DNA of 31,148 nucleotides from Mucidula mucida (lineage: Eukaryota; Basidiomycota; Agaricomycetes; Agaricales; Physalacriaceae): NCBI GenBank assembly GCA_015501055.1, contig JADNYV010000407.1, forward strand, positions 1 through 31,148. Reading direction: 5' to 3'. Under the pieces are notes generated by a model, which saw only the letters and a program-made list of their open reading frames with translations, was not told where the DNA came from and made no database searches. A program made the translations under genes and the position numbers. Shown one piece after another: positions 19,002 to 28,124 of the stretch. Position 1 is the first letter of the stretch. Every line of letters starts with the position of its first letter.

Positions 19002-19314
19002 TGTAGAGTCGTCGATAGCTCTGAGTGCAGCGAGCTTAGTTCAGATGATGTGTGCGTGTGCGAAGTGGGCTGTTTGTTGTCTGTAGACTACGACAAGCGA
19101 GAGGTATAAGTACTGTAAGTAGATGAATACACGACGTGCTATTATAGAATGTGTGAAGAGGTGAGACATGTAAGTAGAAGAATGAAAGAAACATGAGGTG
19201 ATAATACGGGAGATGTGCTATTAAAAAGGGGTAAGTATCTAATCTAAGAGTCCAAGCTTATCAGTCCCGACGAGTCCGACCGACTGTGCGCCTAGCGCGA
19301 GGCGCGAACCTACA
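19002..19314 (-). repeat. 5' LTR (313 bp)
   Basis: Identical by eye to 12432-12744. It is directly followed on the outside by the target duplication at 19315-19318. Confidence 0.95.
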
Positions 19315-19318
19315 ATAT
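19315..19318. repeat. Target-site duplication, right (ATAT)
   Basis: Matches 12428-12431. It also forms part of the coilin-like exon on this side. Confidence 0.75.
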
Positions 19319-19731
19319 TTCGCCTTTTTTGCGGAGTTTTGGGCTGCAAATAATGTCAACACGCTGGTTCAATGAACGAAGTCAAGCACAAGCCTGTTAG
19401 TATTGAATTTAACTTTGGAATTGGATGGTTTTGAACTTTTGGACACCTTGGAGACCGGAAGCATCGTTTGGGAGGGCGATAGCAGATCTCCCTTTTGTTT
19501 GACGATGATCAAGTCGCCCTCCCGAACGATGCTTCCGGTCTCCAAGGTGTCCAAAAGTTCAAAACCATCCAATTCCAAAGTTAAATTTTCCGGCTTGGTT
19601 TTCGCGCTGATAAATTTCGGGATGGTGTTACAGAGCGACTTTTTCAAGTCGGTTATTGATTCGTTTCCGGTACATGAGAACCAGGCCTTGGTGACCGGCA
19701 GAGGAGAATCGGCCTGTATTCGAAACCGCAT
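19319..19731 (-). pseudogene. Coilin-like gene, 5' part (ubiquitin-like N-terminal domain)
   Basis: The ATG at 19731 opens MRFRIQADSPLPVTKAWFSC. About 80 residues follow with the pattern of the coilin N-terminal ubiquitin-like domain (ITDLKKSL...LTLELDGFELLDTLETGSIVREGDLIIVKQK). Beyond this the frame enters a 74-bp inverted copy of its own last part and stops at 19369, so the native exon end or splice donor was probably overwritten. A good 3' splice site (TTTGCAG, ending at about 19345) then opens a short exon (QNSAKKAKY) that runs into the LTR and resumes in frame at 12427 beyond the element. The gene is thus broken twice, by the inverted duplication and by the retrotransposon. Its neighbour upstream is the secreted-protein gene in the same orientation. 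Confidence 0.65.
19406..19587. repeat. 74-bp inverted repeat with 34-nt loop
   Basis: Arms at 19406-19479 and 19514-19587 are reverse complements with one mismatch (GTTTGGG against GTTCGGG). The right arm is the coding sequence of the coilin-like ubiquitin fold, and the left arm is its inverted copy. Transcripts from either strand would form a long, near-perfect hairpin. Confidence 0.95.
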
Positions 19732-20085
19732 AGTGGTCGTGGTTGTAAGAGATCAAGACGCGTTGTTTGTGCATGTGTCCACAGACGCGATCAAGTTCTT
19801 GCTTTGTTTAAATGTTTTCAATCTACATTCGAGTCCGACGAAGCAAAAATGGTAATATAAGCCGATGTTAAAGTTCCCTCGCGTTCAGTTCTATGACTTT
19901 CCCGGGCCTTTCTCTGTTGCATGTCTGAATGGATTCCTTCATTTTTGAAAGATCATTTCTGCGTCAAATCCATCTCAGATTCCGATACGAACAACGATGA
20001 TCATGAACGAAGCACGCTTAATGAACGGCTGATATCCCAGAAAAGAATGATTGTAATGTATGAAAGAACGACATTTCGGTGTTTG
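19732..20085. other. Intergenic between coilin-like and secreted-protein genes
   Basis: Presumed promoter of the coilin-like gene together with the 3' flank of the secreted-protein gene. No further coding feature seen. Confidence 0.5.
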
Positions 20086-20782
20086 TTACAAGAACATGAA
20101 GCCAAGAACTGCAACAGTAGCACCGATGGCAAGGTTGGAAGAGGCTACGAGCATTCCAGCTGCATCAGTGGTGCTCTGAGAGCCTGAGGCAGTAGAAATG
20201 GACGTTCCGGTTTTGGCTGCACCTCCCGACGTCTGAGTGACTGAAGCTGATGAATCTCCGGTTACTGCAGCTGTCGCGCCAATGGCCACCTCAAATCCAA
20301 CAGCAGTCTCCGTTGCTGTATACGTGATGCCATCTTGGATGCCCGAACAGAAAGCCATGCCATCGCTCAGCGCACAGTCAAACCCGAGGGTCAAAGGCTC
20401 TGCTGCGTCCGGATCTTCGTAGGTGAAGTAGACGGAGTCTGGACCCTCTACGAGAGTTGCTGTACGTCAAGAAGCAGACGTCAATATAAGATTATAGGCA
20501 GGGAAAGAGCGGTTGCACGTACCTGTTCCTTCGAAACCTGATTCGTCATCCAAAGAGTTTGTATAAACGCCCTTCTGAACAGCGTACGTGGTTTTGTCGC
20601 CTTCTACACCGAGAACGTCGACACTGAGCGATTGTGGATCAAAGCCGGGGAAATAGAGGGATGTCACAGCAGCAGAAACACCTGTTGTTATCATTATGAG
20701 CTTCAGTCGATGTATGCGTTTGCTTCTTGTACATACCCTGAACTGCAAACATAGCACCGAAAGAAAGAGCGACGCGGACCAT
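20086..20782 (-). CDS. Small secreted, probably GPI-anchored protein of unknown function
   Basis: Three exons on the minus strand: 20782-20737, 20681-20523 and 20459-20086. They are joined by introns with GTATGT/AACAG and GTACGT/TACAG ends, and the phases agree at both junctions, giving 192 residues. The N-terminus (MVRVALSFGAMFAVQGVSA) is a signal peptide. The body has a PGFDPQ motif, a single FDCALSDGMAFCS pair of cysteines that could form a disulfide, and an acidic VEGPDSVYFTYEDPD stretch. The last third is Ser/Thr/Gly/Ala-rich and ends in a hydrophobic tail (SSNLAIGATVAVLGFMFL) as in GPI-anchored wall proteins. I do not recognise a domain. Its architecture suggests a cell-surface or wall protein. 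Confidence 0.8.
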
Positions 20783-21665
20783 CCTGTATAGCGTGTTGAT
20801 TAGCGGGAAGATGAAAGAGGTAGATACCGTTTTAGCGAAGCAGGATGGCTGATATACGCGTACGACAGCCCTCAACGAACCTGTGCACAAGATTTTCCGG
20901 AATGAGTCGCATATACGAGGGTTATCAAGTAGTAATGGGGGTTCCAGACCAACCAGAAGGCAGTGGCGAATGCACAGTCCGATCGGTAATAGTATTCGCG
21001 TGGAAGAGCAAAGCAAAGCAGTACAGGTCGGGGAGGGGCTCACAGATAAGCGAGCTCTCGACAAGTTCATTAGAGTCCGTGTTCTTCAGATGAAGCATTG
21101 CATAAGCGCTCAGGACGGGATGCCAGCTTTCGTGGTAGTAACATTAGGCAAAGAAAGAATATAGTGAGTGAGTCACCCTATGTTACAAAAGGACAGAATG
21201 TAGAAAGCAGCTTATGTTGGCGGTTACCTCCGTTCTGGTTTCGGAGCCAATCTGCAGGTGTCTTCGACTCCGTCCGTTCTCCAAAGGGAAGGTTAGGCAA
21301 GAGGCAAGGTGAGAGGCAAGGTGACAGTTTGGTTCAAGGTATCCGGGCCGGTCCAGCCGGAAGGTCTGCCACCACCATCCATCGATATCCATCATCCATC
21401 ATCCCAATATCATCATATACGCCAGGGAAACGCGCCTACAATTCTTGTGACTGCCGTGTCGAGCAGCAAGGAGTCGACTGACAGGTGCGTCAGTAGCGCT
21501 GTCCATACGGATCGGTTGGTGATACGGATCGCCTCTCTTGCAGCCTCGTCGAGCCTCGCGTGCCAGCAAGCGTTTTTTCTTTTTTTTTTTCCAATACAGG
21601 TAAGTCTTTATTTGACTTCGTTCGCGCTTCCTTGAACATGTATGTATCTTTCAGTCAGGCTGCTC
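20783..21665. promoter_or_regulatory. Divergent intergenic region
   Basis: This stretch separates the divergently transcribed secreted-protein and type A F-box genes and should contain both promoters. It holds a short direct repeat (GAGGCAAGGTGA twice near 21300-21322) and a long pyrimidine/poly-T tract at about 21571-21592 followed by CAATACAG and GTAAG, which may be part of a 5' UTR intron or a T-rich promoter element of the F-box gene. Confidence 0.45.
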
Positions 21666-23288
21666 ATGGACGCAACTAACGTTGAGCTATGCCCAAGATG
21701 TCGCGCATCACTTGCACTGACTTCATACACGCTGCCGTTTGAAGAGGACTTCGCTAGAGGATTTTACAACCCTTCGAGCACGGAAAAGTCCTCCATAGAG
21801 AGCAGCTTGAGCGATGCGTCCGCTGACTTAGCGACGCTGGCCGGGGAAATTCAACGTGTCGAGTTATTGCTTAGTGCGCTGAAGACACACCACGCCCGTC
21901 TTGAGAGGTATATCCATCGCACTACGCGTTTCATTCAATTTTCCCCCATCCGCCAACTTCCTACCGAGATACTTGGTATCATCTTTGCTTCGGCGTGTTC
22001 TTCCTGTCAAGAAGACGAATACAAAACTCCGCTTTCTATAAGCCTGGTCTGTTCCAAGTGGCGTCATATTGCCATGTCTACCCCTACTCTATGGACGAAC
22101 ATCTACGTGGCCCCGTACTCGAGCGCCCGTGGCCTGCCCGTCTACCAATATTTTCTTCAACGATGTGGGATGATCCCAATCTCTGTCAAGGTGGAAGTTC
22201 CTGCCAGAAACAACCCTTATCAAGATGATGATGGTGTTATTCCCTTCGAAGGGACCTACGAGCATCATCTTGACGTTATGGGCGACATTTATGCGAGCTT
22301 TGCTCAGTGGAAGCATGCCGAGTTCCATATGAAGCAAGTGGCAGACATCTTACTTTTGGAAGATCTGGATGATCGCTGGCGTCCCCAGATGAAGCAATCG
22401 AATTGTCCCATTCTTGAATCCCTTACGTTGGCGATAAGTGTTTATACTGAACCGTTCCGCCTGCCTAGAGTTTTCAGAGATGCTCTGCTTTTGTCTTCTG
22501 TCAACTTTATCGACTGTCGAGAGAGCGACGCTTTGTTGCAGATACCTGGTCTACCTTGGGAAAATATACAGCGCGTTCAAACCAATCAGCGGGATACGGC
22601 GAGCTTGCGGTACATGCAAAACAACAGAGACTTTCAGGATGGAATACTCGTTCTCAATGCAACAAATCAAACATCGAATTATTATACCCATTCCCCGCGA
22701 GCATGTCCGCTGAATATTACCACCCTTATCCTTGACCGGCCCTGGGCTTATGCCCTGTGTCAATTTCTTCGCTACGTGTCCATTCCCACCCTTGAAGCTC
22801 TCACAATAATCTTCCGCGATCCCGAAAACACACACCCCCGTTGTTTTAACCCGCTCCTCTCACTGCCGCTGTTTCTGGGTCATACCCATCGCAGACTGAA
22901 TATGTTCAGTCTTATAATGTACGGCTGGTATAACGACAACGAGTGGGAACCGACGCTGGCGAACAGTCTGGTTGATGCGCTTCATGAGATGGGCCATCTC
23001 AAATCCCTACAGGTCATTGAATCTAATAATGGACCGCCTCTGCTCAGCAAGAGACTGTTCGAGGAGCTTTCCGCTGATGCTCTCCTCCCCGGGTTGACGT
23101 CTCTTGAATTGGTTTGGGCGGAGAGCCGCCAACCCGATGAAGAATTGCTCTCCGCACTCTCGTTGCGCGCGGATGGTCGTCTCTCATCCGTTGTCCTCGG
23201 TATCCGTGATGGGGGCAACCTTGGACCGGAAGTCCTAGAGTGCATGCGAAGTTTGCGAAAGAGTAATGTTCAAGCTATGTGCTGGTAG
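21666..23288 (+). CDS. F-box protein, type A, copy 2 (intact)
   Basis: A single exon encoding 540 residues. I start at the ATG at 21666 (MDATNVELCPRC), because the paralogues align from this codon; an ATG eight codons earlier at 21642 is also in frame. Features: a CPRC pair at residues 9-12, a heptad-rich coiled coil at about 45-85, an F-box at about 92-145 (FSPIRQLPTEILGIIFASAC, then TPLSISLVCSKWRHIAMSTPTLW) and a long leucine-rich C-terminal half. It is expected to join Skp1-Cul1 to form an SCF E3 ligase, the C-terminal half choosing the target. It is followed 0.3 kb downstream by a broken type B gene, and the same pair occurs at 7807-10942. It is the only undamaged type A copy here. Confidence 0.85.
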   Translation: MDATNVELCPRCRASLALTSYTLPFEEDFARGFYNPSSTEKSSIESSLSDASADLATLAGEIQRVELLLSALKTHHARLERYIHRTTRFIQFSPIRQLPTEILGIIFASACSSCQEDEYKTPLSISLVCSKWRHIAMSTPTLWTNIYVAPYSSARGLPVYQYFLQRCGMIPISVKVEVPARNNPYQDDDGVIPFEGTYEHHLDVMGDIYASFAQWKHAEFHMKQVADILLLEDLDDRWRPQMKQSNCPILESLTLAISVYTEPFRLPRVFRDALLLSSVNFIDCRESDALLQIPGLPWENIQRVQTNQRDTASLRYMQNNRDFQDGILVLNATNQTSNYYTHSPRACPLNITTLILDRPWAYALCQFLRYVSIPTLEALTIIFRDPENTHPRCFNPLLSLPLFLGHTHRRLNMFSLIMYGWYNDNEWEPTLANSLVDALHEMGHLKSLQVIESNNGPPLLSKRLFEELSADALLPGLTSLELVWAESRQPDEELLSALSLRADGRLSSVVLGIRDGGNLGPEVLECMRSLRKSNVQAMCW

Positions 23289-23578
23289 TGGGCATTTCGA
23301 GATAGAAGGCATGTGGAGAAACATTGTACAGGTACGCTCGCGTCTGAGAGGACCAGAAGAGGGCTGACTGTTTGCTCAGAATACGTAGTTAGAGTCGAAA
23401 AGTGATTGCCTCCTGTTTGACCAATAGACTTCTTGACCTGGATGTGAGAGTAGTCAAAAGTCAAAATCGATAGTGTTTCAATGATATCGATGGCTAGTTG
23501 ACCAAGCCATGGCCCGCGGCCCACAATGGCTAAGCCTCTATGATAACGACTGTCAGCAGCGGGCCATACAGGTGGCGC

Positions 23579-23586
23579 ATATAAAC
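23579..23586 (+). promoter_or_regulatory. TATA-like box before type B copy 2
   Basis: CATATAAA, in the same place relative to the ATG as the box at 9702-9709 in module 1, so the core promoter survives although the gene is broken. Confidence 0.45.
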
Positions 23587-23618
23587 CTTTCCCACTGCTC
23601 CCTTCCTGACCCATAACA

Positions 23619-25004
23619 ATGTGGGAACGTCCGCATCATCGACCTGGTCGTTGAAGACTCTGGGGCGAAGTCCCTCTATCAACTCAGTCTCGTCGATAGA
23701 ACGTTTCTGGCATACGCCCGCCACTGCTTATTCCACGATCTATCCATAAACATCTGCCGCGATCCATATATTCGCAATTACGCCTGTTTCACCCCACGCT
23801 GCATCAAGCAGCTAGCACTGCTCTTGAAAACGCCCGCGCCTGCTTCAATACCCCGCGCACGTTGACTTTGAACGGAAGAGACATCGGGCGTATTAGGCCA
23901 TGTTTTTCGGCGTGGCGCTTAGTTCCGAATCCGGGAGCCATGGACGATGAGCGCGTTACGGTACCAGTTCTGGGATACTTTGAAGAGGTCAAGGAATTGC
24001 GGGTGATAGCAGTCGATTTGTTCCCTCCGTCCTGCTGGGCGTCGTTTCGAGGCCCGCCGACTTTTCTGTCATCGGTCCGTACCCTTGTCTTGGACGATGC
24101 GAAATTCTACGGCGGTCCTCCCGCGCTTCACTCCCTCGTTTCCGAAATGCCCCACCTGCAACGTCTATGCATGAAGAGCGTTACGTGGCCTTCAGAGATG
24201 GGGTTCCCAAACAATATGCCGGGTTTCATTGTTTTGCTTCTGAACGCTTCACCACGTTATCCCCTTACATGTGAACTCCTTTTGCGAGTTTGGCTTTGGA
24301 GCCTAAGAGTCAAAGAGATTATTTCCCCCCAACAACGGAAGCCTCTCCCTTCTTCTCCGAGTCATCGTATCCTTGACGTCGACAGATCAAGAGCAGTACT
24401 TTCGTGGATTACGACGCCAGCGCTATCGGACATGCTAAGCAAGTTTTCGTCCCTCGAAATATACTCCGCTCCTTTCGCGGACGACTTGGATGCTGACAAT
24501 TCGGAGATCCTTCTCAAACGACTGCTGTCGAGCGTGCCCAACATAACCCACCTGACCTTCCGCTGGCACGTAACGCATGGCGCTCTTTTCGAGCCTGATC
24601 TGAGCTCATACATTTCACTCCGCACTTTGGATCTTCAACTTGTATGCGGGGGTCAGTCACATTCAAGGACGTGGCTCTCATGTAGGGCATGGCTTCATCG
24701 CTCCACGCATGATCTGTCACCGAGTCTCAAGCGTGTCCAGGTCACGATGGATCTGAACGTCACTGATATGTCGTTTGAAGAGATCGATGCGCAGGCTCCG
24801 TTCAACGCCGACGAGGGCTTGTGCAGGGAAGGTCTTACTGTTGAAACTCGCGTAGGGATGTTTGACAAATCTGTCCGTAGCGAGCAAGCTCATACTGCGG
24901 AAGAGCTGACCAAGAGAGGATGGAGTTGTGTTCAGAGCGCCTTCTCGCTCTGTCAAGGACGACAATCGTTTGTAGCGTCGGTTAAGGCAGGACGCTGGCT
25001 TTGA
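23619..25004 (+). pseudogene. F-box protein, type B, copy 2 (frameshifted)
   Basis: Alignment with copy 1 shows an ATG at 23619 followed by loss of about 15 nt plus a small insertion inside the F-box first helix, putting the ATG out of frame. The homologous frame then reads IIDLVVEDSGAKSLYQLSLVD...CIKQLALLLKTPAPAS until a second indel near 23855. From 23862 the frame is open for 380 codons to 25004 and covers the leucine-rich part (e.g. SSVRTLVLDDAKFYGGPPALHSLV). This copy keeps the longer C-terminus (MSFEEIDAQAPF and onwards) that copy 1 lost to a stop codon. A product from a downstream ATG would lack the F-box. Confidence 0.8.
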
Positions 25005-25469
25005 AACGTTTCTATGAACTTGGTTGCTTTATAGTAGGCGAATCATTGATTTTGTTCAACTGGAGGCTTATAGTCCTTTAGTACGCACCGTTCAGTCATG
25101 CGTGTAATATTATAGGTACTAGCAAGGATTGATTTAGACGCGTTCAAATCTTCTTGTCAAATAATCTGTTCACAATAACGGCGAGAAAGCGGACATCTCG
25201 CACATGAACATCTTTTGCGATGAACAACTTCAAGGGCCTGGTACCGATTACAGTCTGAACGTGCCATCCTCGATATAGCACCATTGTCGAAACTCAATAT
25301 TGATATTGACCACATAGTTTTCATAGTATTGCCTAGTTTTGGTGTCCTTCTTGGACAAAAAATAGATAGTACATTTGCAACTTTGGCACTGCACAATGGT
25401 CGTGAACTCTGGTGACAGTCAGCTCTGTGACCGCCAAGAAAAATTCAGAATGAATGCTATAACGGTGTT
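25005..25469. other. Intergenic, no gene seen
   Basis: AT-rich flank of the second F-box module. No supported open frame or repeat. Confidence 0.5.
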
Positions 25470-25580
25470 GCGTGAATAGATTCACGCAGTAGCATGATAG
25501 ATTCACGCAGCACCGTGATCGGCAAGCTGACCAACGTGAATAGATTTACGCAGCAGCATGATCGCCAACCTGACCCAGCT
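25470..25580. repeat. Palindrome and short tandem repeats
   Basis: An 18-bp palindrome GCGTGAATAGATTCACGC (25470-25487) starts three degenerate tandem units beginning AGATTYACGCAGYA at about 25478, 25499 and 25542, the last two sharing GTGATCGGCAAGCTGACC-like tails. It may be a decayed transposon end or a protein-binding array. Confidence 0.7.
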
Positions 25581-25780
25581 GAATCAGTCACAATTACTTA
25601 AGCTACACACCACATGCTTTGTGTCATGTGTACATGTTGCATGCTTATGTTTTATGTCGCATGCTTTTGTATCATGAATATGTGTTAATTTACCTTAAGT
25701 GTGTGACATGATTATTTTCAAATTCTGACTTAGCTCCTACCATCAACATGTGATTCCGCTATTGTAAGCTGTAGATACAC

Positions 25781-25977
25781 TGTTGAGATCCGGAGGGTCT
25801 GAAAGAACACGAATAGCAATATAATTGAGTCCAAATGGGACCATGGGGACCCGTTGAGTGTAAGAACGGATAATAACAAAGCCAATAGTCGTAGTATGAG
25901 TGTAAGTAAAGATTGCGTGTCAGCAATCGGCATAAGGTCCGTGCGGGACATGTCCATATTGGGAACTCCTCCTTACA
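25781..25977 (-). repeat. Probable 3' LTR of a decayed retrotransposon (197 bp)
   Basis: On the minus strand the segment begins TGTAAGGAGG and ends CTCAACA (TG...CA). It is immediately preceded by a strong polypurine tract, which fixes its inner edge. No second copy lies in the window; the 5' LTR should be beyond the right edge. Confidence 0.65.
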
Positions 25978-25991
25978 TTCTCCCCCTCAAG
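25978..25991 (-). promoter_or_regulatory. Polypurine tract
   Basis: Minus-strand CTTGAGGGGGAGAA directly abutting the LTR, the plus-strand priming site used in LTR retrotransposon replication. Confidence 0.7.
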
Positions 25992-26022
25992 ACCAAGTCA
26001 TTGACAAAGGTCTTGACTCCAA

Positions 26023-27618
26023 TTACTCCGACTCAATGGGCGATGATTTGTCAGGCGCATTATCTGACACACCTTCCAAATCCGTGGACGCAGCAATAGT
26101 GTCTGCCATCACTATGTCCTTTCCACCCCCGGTCTTTGTTCGTCATGCCTTGTCGGCAAGTTCCCTCTGGCGCGTCAAAACCCGTCGCCATTGATAAAAT
26201 GCCAGATCAATCACTAGCCATCCAAGTGTATCCGGCAACCAGTATGCGAGTGCTCCTTCGCTCTTGGGTGGCATACCAAAAACCACGAGTTGTTCTGGTA
26301 CGCTTTGCAGTATGAATTCCCACTCTCTCCGCTCATCCTCTGTGAGCGTAGATTCCAAATACATTACACACTGCATTGCCCATGGCCACGCATCCGAAAC
26401 CATCTGCGATGAGACGCCAACTTCCGCAAAGAATTGGGCCAGCGCGCATACTTCAAGATTGTCAACCTTCTCAACTGGGAACGGCCGAGAACTGAATACT
26501 GCCGCAATGGACATGTCCGCTGCTGCAACCAGTTCAATGTACAGTCCAACACAGGCAATCAGCTGTGTGGCTGTCAGTATGAAACATCAATGGTTACGGT
26601 TCATCATCGTCTGCTTCTTTGTATCCGGCGCTAACACTGTCACCAGCTTGTGGCCGCGTACACTGCGTAGGTCCATGAAGCCCTTGTCATCGGAGACGTG
26701 GACCCCAGGAGCTTGGTCTATGCAGGCAGTCCCTGCTACCCAGCCAGCAAATTCTAATTTGTTAGCCTTGGAATCCACCAATTCAGGCCGTTTGATCTTC
26801 TTGAACTGGTGATTGAGTGAGATGGTAAGCAGCCGTTTTGCAGCGTCCTATGTACAACCACGAGCCTGATGCCACCTAGGAAAACTCTTTGCACTTTCTG
26901 CGCGCACATGTTTCAGTGCCGGGGTAAGGGAAATTGTGCCATTCGTCGCGAACTCCCAGTACTCAGTCAGCCATAGGACTGCCTGCAACAGGAAGTATGT
27001 CTTGTAGTTGCCCAGAGTACGCGCACTCTGCAATAGCGCCTTTGCTTTCTGCAAGTCATCCGGGAATGCTGGATCTGCGAATATAGTCTTCTCGGTCGCA
27101 TTATCTGCTAGGTATTCAACAATAGCGACTGTCACTGCCGCTTCCCGTAGGCCGGTCCTCTTGTCAGCTGCAGTTAATTGCAATATGTGATCCGCCGCCG
27201 GAACAAGGTACACTAACTCCTGGGGTGCCTTCAGGATGTCGAACTGTGACTTGGCTGGATCCTCACCATACACCATAATGATGTCTGGTAGGGCCCGCTC
27301 CTCTGTCAGCTCCGCATTGTCGCTAACATACTGCTTAGCCAAGGCAATTGCGTCTGCGACCATCTTAGGGTGTGTGCAGTAGGCTGGCTCCGGTGCGTCT
27401 GCGCGTGGGCACTTACAATTCCCGCAATCCACATCAGACGGTGTGGCCGCCTTGAGGTTTGCATTCTCGGATCGCAGCTGCTGGATGTTGTGCTTGAGTT
27501 GAGCGATAACTTCTTCCGCGTTGGCCAGGTCGTCCTCCACGCTACCCAAGAACACGCAATACTGCGCATCCCTGGCTGCAATAAAGGTGGGTTCCCGCCT
27601 CTCCTGTGGTTCGTTCAA
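26023..27618 (-). pseudogene. Long ORF in env position of a decayed retrotransposon, function unknown
   Basis: One minus-strand frame runs about 530 codons from 27618 to TAA at 26023, broken only by stops at 26848 (TAG), 26587 (TGA) and 26143 (TGA), with no frameshift. The initiating codon is unclear, since the frame opens with TTG just after a stop. Visible features in order: a coiled coil (VEDDLANAEEVIAQLKHNIQ and onward), a Cys cluster (CGNCKC..AYCTH) that could bind zinc, a long helical region, a hydrophobic segment after the second stop (ILTATQLIACVGLYIELVAA) that could be a membrane helix, and an acidic end. It lies between the pol tail at 28125 and the polypurine tract at 25978, all on the same strand, so it seems to belong to that element. 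I do not recognise the family. Alternatives are a captured host gene or a Gag-like ORF of a different nested element. Confidence 0.5.
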
Positions 27619-28124
27619 ATGAACTCAATAGTTGTCGCAGGTCTTACAGTCCCCCAAAGGATGACTGATCACCCCGCAACAACTGTTGTACTCGATGCCA
27701 GCTGGGGCATACAATAGTCAGGACGGAACAAGGTACCACCACAACCACCGCCGCAACCGCAACCACGCCTATCAGCACCACAAAATGTGGTACCACGCGC
27801 ACAACCACGGAGAAAATTTGACGACAACATAAGGAACAGTAAGCTGGGGTGAATTCAGCACGACACTGCTATTACCTCACTTGAACTATTTTAAGTCCCA
27901 ATCTGCCAAGCTGTGAGTTAAGTTCCACCTGGCTAACACATTGTCCTCATGTTGTACACCCAACAAAATCATAAATTAATACTTACGCGCCCCACGCGCA
28001 TGTGCGGGACGCATCTTCACACTGTGCCAAATTCCCATGACTATATATGGTCATTTCAATTTGACACAGCCACCAAAGGCCCGGGTAGTATTACACCACT
28101 CTAGGTTCATCCCGTTTTACGCGC
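27619..28124 (-). other. Spacer between pol tail and downstream ORF
   Basis: No long frame. On the minus strand it contains a TATA-like stretch (CCATATATAG at about 28042-28051), a possible LTR-like start (TGTAATACTACC) soon after the pol stop, and a small Cys/Gly-rich ORF of 53 codons (starting MLSSNFLRGCARG at about 27829). A GTAAGA...CACAG intron of about 44 nt could end at 27605. Whether an LTR boundary lies here is the key to whether the downstream ORF belongs to the same element. Confidence 0.35.

Larger units (their letters stand above)
12432..19314 (-). mobile_element. Full-length Ty3/gypsy LTR retrotransposon without chromodomain
   Basis: A 6883-bp element read on the minus strand: 5' LTR 19314-19002, primer binding site, gag, -1 frameshift site, pol, 3' LTR 12744-12432. 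The two 313-bp LTRs match at every base when compared by eye and end in TGTAG...CTACA. A 4-bp target duplication flanks them. Domain order protease-RT-RNase H-integrase defines Ty3/gypsy (Metaviridae type). All catalytic residues are present and there are no stops, so the element looks recently inserted and possibly autonomous. It sits in the same orientation as the coilin-like gene it interrupts. Confidence 0.95.
21666..25004 (+). repeat. F-box type A + type B module, copy 2
   Basis: Diverged duplicate of 7807-10942 with the same gene order, orientation and TATA-containing spacer. Confidence 0.85.

Noticed and set aside
19403..19855. Plus-strand ORF of 150 codons
   Set aside because: It reads through both arms of the inverted repeat, antisense to the coilin-like N-terminal domain. 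The resemblance to that domain is a result of the inverted duplication.
21300..21322. Two-copy direct repeat GAGGCAAGGTGA
   Set aside because: Too short and only two copies; noted only as part of the intergenic region.
25470..25580. CRISPR-like array
   Set aside because: Only three degenerate units without regular spacers, and the genome is eukaryotic.
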